Source: Anniella stebbinsi
Lineage: Eukaryota; Chordata; Lepidosauria; Squamata; Anniellidae
Reading direction: 5' to 3'
DNA length: 64,000 bases
Assembly (NCBI GenBank): GCA_029215795.1
Contig: JARDYH010000001.1
Coordinates: 182,287,654-182,351,653, forward strand
Shown here: one piece after another, positions 56,912 to 64,000 of the stretch
Layout of the letters: every line of letters starts with the position of its first letter
How positions within the stretch are numbered: position 1 is the first letter of the stretch
Translations under genes and position numbers: made by a program
Notes under the pieces: generated by a model
Told to the model about the DNA's origin: nothing
What the model saw: the letters and a program-made list of their open reading frames with translations, nothing else
Database searches by the model: none

Positions 56912-57844
56912 CTATTCATTGCTCCCTCCTGCCGCGCCTTCATCTTGCTTCTCCTCTCCAACCGATGTGGCATCCATTATGCCCAGCTCCTCCAACAACT
57001 CGATTCCTTGCTCACAAGATGTTATTCTTTGCTGCTTCCCGTTCCACTTGAACCTCAAGAAAACTGGGTATCCCCAATCGTAGGAGATCGATTTCATTTT
57101 CAATGCCCCTGTGCATATTCTAACGCTCTTCCTCCACTGGATGGTCTGAGGGCATAAATCCTGGAAAACCTCGACTGGTGTTGCTTGAAGCATCGGTTGA
57201 CCTTGACTTCTAATTGCTTGCATTAATTTTTCTTTTTTGTAGTAGTTAGCGAATTTCACAATAATATCTCTTGGGAGCTCTCTTGACTTTCCAAATCCAA
57301 CCCTGTGGGCCCGCTCAATATCTTCCATTCTCCACTCTTCCTGTGGCATCAACTGTTTGGCCCATGCCAAAATTAATTCTCTTATACTGTTAGGGGTCTC
57401 CTCTTGCCTCTCCCCAAAAGATCTTATGCGTAGATTAGCTCTCCTGTCCCGGTCTTCCATCGCTATAAGCCGTAAATCCTGTTGCGTTAGCTGTTCCTGT
57501 TGCTTCTTGTATAAAACCTTTAGTTCTCCAGTTTCTTCCTGTAAAGCTCCAACCTCTTTCTCCACCTTTTGGAGTCCTGCTAAAAGCTGCTGCTGTGAAT
57601 CAGCAATCCTCTTTGCCAATCGATCTTCTTGTTTGAGTAAAGCCTGCTCAAAATTTCCATCTTGCTTTAAGATTGCAAGATCCAACATTTTTTGAAAATT
57701 CTGAAGCAATTCATCTGTTGGGTCAGCTTGCCTCCCTGTGGTTGTTTTAGGAATTGCTCCTGGCTTAATTCCAGTCTTAGAGCTAGCATTTCCGGCATGA
57801 CTCGGGGATTGCTTTTTTGGCTTTTCAGAATCCTTATCCGCCAT
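56912..57844 (-). CDS. L1 ORF1 protein, intact, about 310 codons
   Basis: I start at the ATG at 57844 (MADKDSEKPKKQSPSHAGN), although the frame is open further upstream to 57967. A basic N-terminus is followed by a coiled coil (about residues 60-130; RIADSQQQLLAGLQKVEKE), the RNA-recognition domain (RRANLRIRSFGERQEETPN) and the C-terminal domain (IERAHRVGFGKSRELPRDI, VFQDLCPQTIQWRKSVRIC). It should bind L1 RNA as a trimeric nucleic-acid chaperone in the cytoplasm. No stop or frameshift. Confidence 0.85.
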   Translation of the reverse strand: MADKDSEKPKKQSPSHAGNASSKTGIKPGAIPKTTTGRQADPTDELLQNFQKMLDLAILKQDGNFEQALLKQEDRLAKRIADSQQQLLAGLQKVEKEVGALQEETGELKVLYKKQQEQLTQQDLRLIAMEDRDRRANLRIRSFGERQEETPNSIRELILAWAKQLMPQEEWRMEDIERAHRVGFGKSRELPRDIIVKFANYYKKEKLMQAIRSQGQPMLQATPVEVFQDLCPQTIQWRKSVRICTGALKMKSISYDWGYPVFLRFKWNGKQQRITSCEQGIELLEELGIMDATSVGEEKQDEGAAGGSNE

Positions 57845-58434
57845 TTTCCGGACAAGTCTAAAACTTCTGTCGGACGGCTTATCTCCCTTGATTCGGCTCC
57901 AAGAAGTTATTTTCTTCTTGCTCATCCACCTTCCAAGCCTATCCGATAAGCACAAACACAAGCACAAACCACTTCTAGCCAGAAATCAAAGTCTCTTTCT
58001 CTCCCTCCGGCTTTTTTTTTTTTTTAGTTTCGTTTCTCCTCGGGCTTTCAGCCGGCTGGTATGCCGCTAGCAATCTTTCAGAGCCTAAAGCTTAAAAGTC
58101 TTAAAAGCCTCTTTTCTGAATGCTAGCAATCATTCTGTTCTCCTCAGCCTTCAGCCCGCAACCATAAATACGTCTGTTTAATTACCTTCGCAGCGCTGCT
58201 ACAAAGCTGTCGGTCGATCTCCTCCCTTCTGCCGATCCGGTTATAAAGCCATAAATCTCGTTCCAGCTGCAATCTCTTTGGTAAGCTTCCCCCTCTCCAT
58301 AGCAGACTTAAATGCAACAGAGGACGCTTTTAAGATAGGGAATTTACAATTAATTCATTGCTTCTTTCGGAGGATGAAGGATTTGCGACTCAAACCATGA
58401 CCTGCTTGGCCACGCCCCCCTGAAACTTGATCTT

Positions 58435-58896
58435 GATCTTTGTGTAAAAGATTCCAGTTCAGGCTCATTTCTCTTTCTTCCTGCCTCTGAATGATAAAAT
58501 GACAACACAGCATTAAAACTTGGATTTTCTGTGGTACTCATGGCTGAGATAAAAGGAGACCAAGAATGGGGTAGTGAATACACCACATTTTTATGCCTCA
58601 CCAATTTTATCTCCTAATGCTTCAAGTTTCTATATCATTTCCAATATCTCATTAAGGTGCTCCAAGGGACATTGACCCTTTTCCATGTCTTTTCTATAGA
58701 GCTTTTTATAAAACAATACTTTGTCTTGAAGAGAGGACCAACCATAAAGAGTCTTTAATCTTTTAAGCATACTACTTGCATATTGTTCCCCTCTAATCTT
58801 AGCTACATCTGTTGGCTGTAAAGATTGCAATATATAAGGCTGTGTTTTCAAGTCCTTTTGATACCACTCACTATTAATTGTGTCTACTGGAAGCTG
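58435..58896 (-). mobile_element. Ty1/copia-like gag relic, part 1, antisense
   Basis: Minus strand from 58896: LPVDTINSEWYQKDLKTQ, PYILQSLQPTDVAKIRGEQ, LYGWSSLQDKVLFYKKLY, PLEHLNEILEMI, a stop, KLEALGDKIGEA, then in another frame YSLPHSWSPFISAMSTTEN and HSEAGRKRNEPELESF. The pattern (helix-rich, ending in SLP...Y) fits the UBN2-type gag of copia elements. It is broken by two stops and a frameshift. The 3' side is cut by the L1 cluster. Confidence 0.62.
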
Positions 58897-59540
58897 TTAA
58901 GCTTCGAGACTCAACTTCTGCAATGCGCTGTACATAGGGCTACCTCTGTGCCTAGTCCGGAAACTTCAACTAGTTCAAAATATGGCAGCCAGGTTGGTCA
59001 CTGGTACACCTAGGGGTGACCATATTACACCAGTTTTGAAATCTCTCCACTGGCTGCCAGTTAGTTTCCAGGCGAAGTACAAAGTGTTGGTCATTACCTT
59101 TAAAGCCCTACATGGTTTGGGTCCAGGTTACCTGCGGGATCGCCTTCTCCCATACAATCCGCCCCGCACGCTTAGGTCCTCTGGGAAGAATTTATTACAG
59201 TCAACAAAAACTAGACTGACAGCTGTTACCCAGAGGACCTTCTCTTCTGCCGCTCCCAGATTATGGAATGACCTGCCGGGAGAGATCCGTGAACTTACCA
59301 GTCTTCAGGAATTTAAACGATCTATAAAGACTGAACTCTTCCGGCAGGCCTACTCAGATGAATTTTAAGTGTTTTATTGGTGTTTTATTGGTATTTTAAT
59401 GATGTATTGGTTTTGTGTATTTTTGGTCAGTTTTGTGTGTTTTATGATGATGTTGTTCCCCGCCTCGATCCGGGGGGAGAGGTGGGTAATAAATAAATAT
59501 TATATTATTATTATTATTATTATTGTTGTTGTTGTTGTTG

Positions 59541-59574
<34 letters not shown>

Positions 59575-59577
59575 CTT
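58897..59577 (+). mobile_element. L2 LINE, 5'-truncated, inserted in the copia-like relic
   Basis: It starts at tgttaagcttcgag (an L2 position seven residues before YVG), holds the last part of ORF2 and the 3' UTR, and ends in (ATT)n with (GTT)n at 59500-59577. The flanks belong to a copia-like element on both sides. Confidence 0.85.
58982..59368 (+). pseudogene. L2 ORF2 C-terminal 128 codons, open
   Basis: AARLVTGTPRGDHITPVLK, SLHWLPVSFQAKYKVLVIT, FKALHGLGPGYLRDRLLPY and FSSAAPRLWNDLPGEIREL, ending QAYSDEF. This is the conserved tail of the L2 reverse transcriptase. The catalytic part is absent, so the open frame has no activity. Confidence 0.85.
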
Positions 59578-60300
59578 CTCTGTCATTTGGAGTTCTCACC
59601 ACAGAAAATCCTCAGCAGCAGCTTGCCCAGAAGGGCCATCTTCTTTTGTCACTTGTAAAGGTTGTTGATGCTTTAAAAATATCAGTTTTGGAACCACAAA
59701 ACCATTTACTTGTAAAACTATTCTTACAAAAAATAAATACTTTCTCCACCTGTCGTTTAATTGCAAACTTATTCAATCTGTGTATCAATTAGTCTGGGCT
59801 CATAACCTGTGGGTAATATGCGGATAGCTTGATAAGTTCACAGACAAGAGTTGTAGTAAACAGTCTGTCAAGACTTATGGTTAAGGTGAAAAAGAAAACA
59901 GTAAAAGCTTTATTCCAAGTAAAAATACATCCGTGGTCATCTCAAATACTGTAGATAAAAACAAACAAACAAACCTCATTGCAGAGTGAGGAGGCAAGAG
60001 CTAAGAAAATGGAGGAGAAGCCAGATTGGAAGGGAAGTGGTCAAGATATAGGAGTGGAAAAAAGGGCAGAACCAATTAAACCAATAAAGCCAAATGAAGG
60101 AAGGTTAATCAAGTTAATCTCTTCCAAACTACAAGCATCATTGCCCATTTCCAACATAACCCATTCGATAATTTTTTTGGTTGTCACTTGCCATTTCAGA
60201 ATAACTAATGTAAACATTGGCTCTGAAACTGGTACTTCAAGTTGGTTTTGATCATGAAAGCAGGAAAAAGAAGTTGACATGCACTTAGGTGTGATGATAT
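59578..60300 (-). mobile_element. Ty1/copia-like relic, part 2: gag start and probable 5' LTR, antisense
   Basis: Minus-strand coding words (VVPKLIFLKHQQPLQVTKE, DGPSGQAAAEDFLW) lie between the L2 and a noncoding leader near 59790. Beyond that, a minus-strand AATAAA near 59918 suggests the R region of a 5' LTR. The LTR ends could not be fixed. Identification depends on continuity with part 1. Confidence 0.45.
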
Positions 60301-60433
60301 GTATTTAGACATTAAAATCAGTCTCTCATTTGATGACAGAGGTTGGAATTGTAGGACCCAGTCTGCTGTGTGCTGTAAGGATAAGGTGATTAAATAAATA
60401 AAATATCTGTGTTGCTATCCCTATATTGTAGAT

Positions 60434-60753
60434 TAAGCTGACCAGATAAAATCCAGGTCAGGGCTCATGTCACTTTAACAGTTGTAGAGAAAAGGGAATT
60501 TCAGCCAGTGTCATTTGTATGCAATTAGTTCCTGGTGAAATTCCCTCTTCATCACAACTGTTAAAGGTGCATGCACTATACTAGAGTGACCATATACAAA
60601 AGAAGGCAGGGCCCCTGCAACTTTAACTGTTGTGATGAAGAGGGAATTTCACCAGGAACTAATTGCATACAAATGACCCTGGCTGAAATTCCCTTTTCTC
60701 TACAACTGTTAAAGTGACATGAGCCCTGACCTGGATTTTATCTGGTCAGCCTA
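60434..60753. mobile_element. Foldback hAT-like element, copy 3 (complete)
   Basis: 320 bp with ends taagctgaccagataaaatc and gattttatctggtcagccta. The 8 bp duplication ttgtagat is exact at 60426-60433 and 60754-60761. This is the cleanest copy and sets the target-site length at 8 bp, as in hAT elements. Confidence 0.87.
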
Positions 60754-60761
60754 TTGTAGAT

Positions 60762-61100
60762 GGGAAGATGGAGCTAAAAGATATTGGCTGAGATGAGATG
60801 AGATTTGAACCAGAGATTCACAGGTTGTTCTGTTAGCCCTGTGAGTAGCTTCCAATGTTTTATATTGAATAATTTAAATTATGTGCCCTATGAGAGAACA
60901 GTGTGCTGGCTTTTTAATGCTTTCCTCAAGTAAGCTTTCATCATTTCTATTAAGGTTCTTAATATGTGCCTACTATTTAAATATCAAGCAAATCTGTTAT
61001 TGCTTTAATTATATTCTAATTATGTGCTTCTGATGTATGCATTTGGTTTTTGAATGGAATATTTTGTGGAATAAGACTGCAATAATTGTTTGATTTTTAG
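60762..61100. other. End of intron 7, nothing recognised
   Basis: AT-rich intron sequence up to the exon 8 acceptor. No repeat or gene seen. Confidence 0.5.
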
Positions 61101-61160
61101 ATTAAAAATGAAATTCCGAATTATGTAGAGAGATTTCAGGCTCAGAAGATTAAAGGAAAG
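61101..61160 (+). CDS. CFAP99: CFAP99-like exon 8
   Basis: Acceptor gatttttag and donor gtgagc flank 60 bases, exactly 20 codons (IKNEIPNYVERFQAQKIKGK), phase 0 at both ends. The exon is tiny and carries little family signal on its own. It is supported by its sites, open frame and phase match to exons 7 and 9. Confidence 0.62.
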
Positions 61161-61960
61161 GTGAGCAACTTGTTTGATTATGTTAGAGCCTTGATGTTTG
61201 AACTGGCAGGATGCAAGAGGTATAGATTTAAATTAGGTATAACAGTAAGTGAATGCTGTTGCATTTGAAAGGGACACACCTCTTTAATTAAGAATTAAAT
61301 TCTTACTAAATTTATATAAAAGTATTCCTGAGATACTTTGCAGATGGATCTGGCACAACATACCATGTTTGTTTCTATTCTGTACTTGTGACACAGTACA
61401 ATTACGGTGATGCACGTTAAACTATAGGAGAGTTGACATTTCTTAATACGCCAATATTTTTTAATCCTTCCTTAGGAGAAGCGGCTGCACTTAATGATTT
61501 TCATACAGCTTTTAGAATTTGCTGTTCTCTTTACCCATGGCAATTGTATTCATCCTTTTCCAAACAAGCTGGAAGCTTCCTTTGTTTTTTCTGCAGCGTT
61601 CACACGTGGCCCCTCGCTCCAGTTCTTCTCGGCACCCCTACCGATGATGCCTTTTCCTGCCTTTCTTTAGGTTGGTGGGCACATCAATACGAATCCCGTG
61701 TAAAGATTTTTAGCTGACCCGTCCTTGCTGGGGGCCCCGAATTTTTTTTTTAACTGGGGCCCAAACCTGCCCTTGGCGGCCCTGGCTGCCGCACTCGATC
61801 AAGATTCTGTTTATCACTTGGGAAGGTTGCAGAGCTCACTGCCAGGGGAAGGGTTAAGGTGGGATTGGACTGCGAGCACAATCAGTTGCTAGGTGGATCG
61901 GGAGTGCGGTGGCAAAGGTTTTGTCCACTTTTGTCAAGTGACTGTAGCTGACCAAAATAA
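61161..61960. other. Intron 8 left part, nothing firmly recognised
   Basis: A 94-codon plus frame at 61433-61717 has no domain. The segment around 61725-61795 (ggggccccgaattttttttt, ggcggccctggctgcc) resembles a degraded dispersed repeat but is not assigned. Confidence 0.4.
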
Positions 61961-61964
61961 CCCG

Positions 61965-62165
61965 CTGTGACTGCCACACAACACAATGACCCATGATGGG
62001 TGAAATAACTAAGACCATGGGTTTTCAGAGTGGGTTATTTTAGCCAAATAGCCATCGTGGGTTAAAAAAACTCTTGGTAGACAACATGATAACATAATGG
62101 GTTAAATACTGTTATGGCTTTTTTAACCCATCATGGGTTATTGTGACATCCAAACCCTGTCATTG
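61965..62165. repeat. Palindromic MITE-like repeat
   Basis: cacaatgacccatgatgggt at the left and aacccatcatgggttattgt at the right are near-perfect inverted arms, with inner arms gggttattttag and taaaaaaactc less exact. The right edge gacatccaaaccctg recalls the Harbinger-like ends in this window. Confidence 0.6.
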
Positions 62166-62326
62166 AAACACAATAATGTTTGTCCACTGAAGATAGGGTG
62201 AGGAGGAAGAGTGCTTTCTCCCTTAACAGAATAATTCATTCAGCACAGCTTTGACTCCTTTCCAATGGGAGAGGACTGTTCGCAGTTCACAGCTTCTTAC
62301 TGGTGTTGCCCAACAATGGCTTAGAC

Positions 62327-62681
62327 CAGCCTTCCCCAACCTGGTGACTTCCAAATGTTTTGGACTACAATTCCAAGCATTTTTATATATATTAGCAATT
62401 AGTCCCTGGTGAAATTCACTCTTCATCACAACCGTTAAAGTTGCAGGCACTATACTAGAGTGACCATATTCAAAAGAAGGCAGGGCACCTGCAACTTAAA
62501 CAGTTGTGATGAAGAGGGAATTTCACCAGGAACTAATTGCATACAAAAGTCACTGGCTGAAATTTCCTTTTCTTTACAACTGTTAAAGTTACATGAGCCC
62601 TGACCTGGATTTTATCTGGTCACCCTAATATTAGCCTTGAATTCCAAAATAACTGAATGGCACCAGGTTGGGGAAGGCTGG
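62327..62681. mobile_element. hAT-like MITE (ccagccttcccc type), split by foldback copy 4
   Basis: Left part 62327-62388 (ccagccttccccaacctggt, ttttggactacaattcc) and right part 62635-62681 (attccaaaataactgaatgg, caccaggttggggaaggctg) are the two arms of one palindromic element. They pair with each other across the insertion. Confidence 0.75.
62396..62627. mobile_element. Foldback hAT-like element, copy 4 (left arm truncated)
   Basis: It begins inside the left arm (caattagtccctggtgaaat), keeps the centre (gtgaccatattcaaaagaag) and the whole right arm ending ttatctggtcaccct. atattag is present on both sides (62389-62395 and 62628-62634), consistent with insertion into the MITE around it. Confidence 0.78.
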
Positions 62682-62987
62682 ATTACATGTATTTGTATTG
62701 AGGGATGTGTGAATCAAGCCTTTCTATAAACTTAATTTTCACTCCCATAGGTTGGGTTATCTTAATTCCCTAAGTACATGAAGATACCTTAGATGATTTA
62801 TCTTAGTTGGGAAGTAATTTGTGATTTCAGTCTTCTTAATTAATTACATTTTCATTGCTCACCCTACTTGAGAGCCTTTTCTTTTTGAGAGTCTAGAGAG
62901 TGGTCTGACATTTGATATGTATCTTTGAATCTAAATGGGCCTGGCTAGAAAGACCACTCTCCATTTCTGATATACACATATTATATA

Positions 62988-63013
62988 TAACACACACACA
63001 CACACACACACAT
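62988..63013. repeat. (CA)n microsatellite
   Basis: About 11 ca units. Confidence 0.88.
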
Positions 63014-63162
63014 ATGGAGGGCACTACAGTGTTTAAAATATAAACATTGTTAAAGCATTAGAGATGATTTGTCATAATACAACCATTAACCGCTTGAGGG
63101 ACATTGAAAAGTTTTATAAAAATGTAGTGTTATAGTATTATATGCAGTACAATACTGTAAAA

Positions 63163-63291
63163 AAGAGGTTGGCAATTCCTTGCCTTCCAGGTGTTTTGAC
63201 CTAAAACTGCCAGCAGCCCTAACAAGAATAGCCAATAACCAGGGTTTGTGTAGGACGAAACATCTAAAGGGACACAGGTTGCCCACCCCTT
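63163..63291. mobile_element. Degraded hAT-like MITE
   Basis: ggttggcaattccttgcctt and cacaggttgcccacccct, with ccaggtgttttgacctaaaa and gacgaaacatctaaaggg, are the arms of a palindromic element like those at 22399 and 62327. Many mismatches. Confidence 0.5.
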
Positions 63292-63442
63292 CTATAAAAC
63301 ATCAATTGTACATTACAATATTTCACCACAAATTATCTACTTGCAGTTTTTCTTAAAAAGCTTTCATTATTTTAACTTGTTCAAAGATTCTCTGTTACTT
63401 TTAAAATTCTGGTATTATAAATGCTTACACTCAATTTCCTAA

Positions 63443-64000
<558 letters not shown>

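Larger units (their letters stand above)
52974..58419 (-). mobile_element. L1 LINE, full length and nearly intact, antisense
   Basis: ctgaaacttgatctt flanks the element at 52959-52973 and 58420-58434, a 15 bp target-site duplication. On the minus strand a GC-rich 5' leader (58419-57845) precedes ORF1, ORF2 and a short 3' UTR with poly-A (52985-52974). This is the youngest and best-preserved element in the window. Two frameshifts in A-rich runs break ORF2, so it is probably unable to move by itself now. Confidence 0.9.

Noticed and set aside
59396..59602. Minus-strand frame with a long asparagine run (also the plus-strand Leu/Ile run)
   Set aside because: Produced by the (ATT)n/(GTT)n tail of the L2 element, not a protein.

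Overview
The window is vertebrate nuclear DNA, most likely from a non-avian reptile and probably a squamate lizard. The evidence is widely spaced short exons with GT-AG junctions, and introns filled with a mixture typical of squamates: CR1, L2 and several L1 lineages, Tx1-like, DIRS-like and Ty1/copia-like relics, a solo retroviral-type LTR, hAT-like and PIF/Harbinger-like non-autonomous elements, and palindromic dispersed repeats. There is no prokaryotic content. I saw no tRNA, rRNA or CRISPR array.

One host gene spans almost everything on the + strand. Nine exons between 7957 and 63534 join with perfect phase continuity into about 310 codons. The product reads as the N-terminal part of a cilia- and flagella-associated protein, which I recognise as CFAP99. 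This is recognition from memory, not a search. The gene continues past the right edge. Intron 6 (44907-45178) uses a GC-AG splice pair. The other donors are GT.

Layout. 1-829: CR1 3' end. 840-2230: a satellite-like array of about 140-157 bp units, first inverted and then direct, split by a solo LTR. 2519-5890: near full-length L2, antisense. 6260-7812: short internally deleted L1. 7957-8084: exon 1. Intron 1 (to 20244) holds a 1.5 kb PIF/Harbinger-like element, an L2 relic, two LTR-like segments, and a Tx1-like relic split by an antisense L1 and a 320 bp foldback element. Introns 2-4 carry foldback, Harbinger-like and palindromic repeats. Intron 5 holds a CR1 fragment with a tiny L2 insertion, a DIRS-like relic, and an L1 split by a second L1. 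Intron 7 holds an antisense L2, a mosaic of L1, CR1 and L2, a 5.4 kb nearly intact L1 and a copia-like relic split by L2. Intron 8 has two more foldback copies, one nested in another MITE.

The transposons do not form a pathway. Their interest lies in insertion order, which target-site duplications make readable at several sites. I found no convincing new biological system. The strongest observations are the GC-AG intron, the dated nested insertions, the 320 bp hAT-like foldback family, the nearly intact L1 with two frameshifts, and the rare copia-like and DIRS-like relics.
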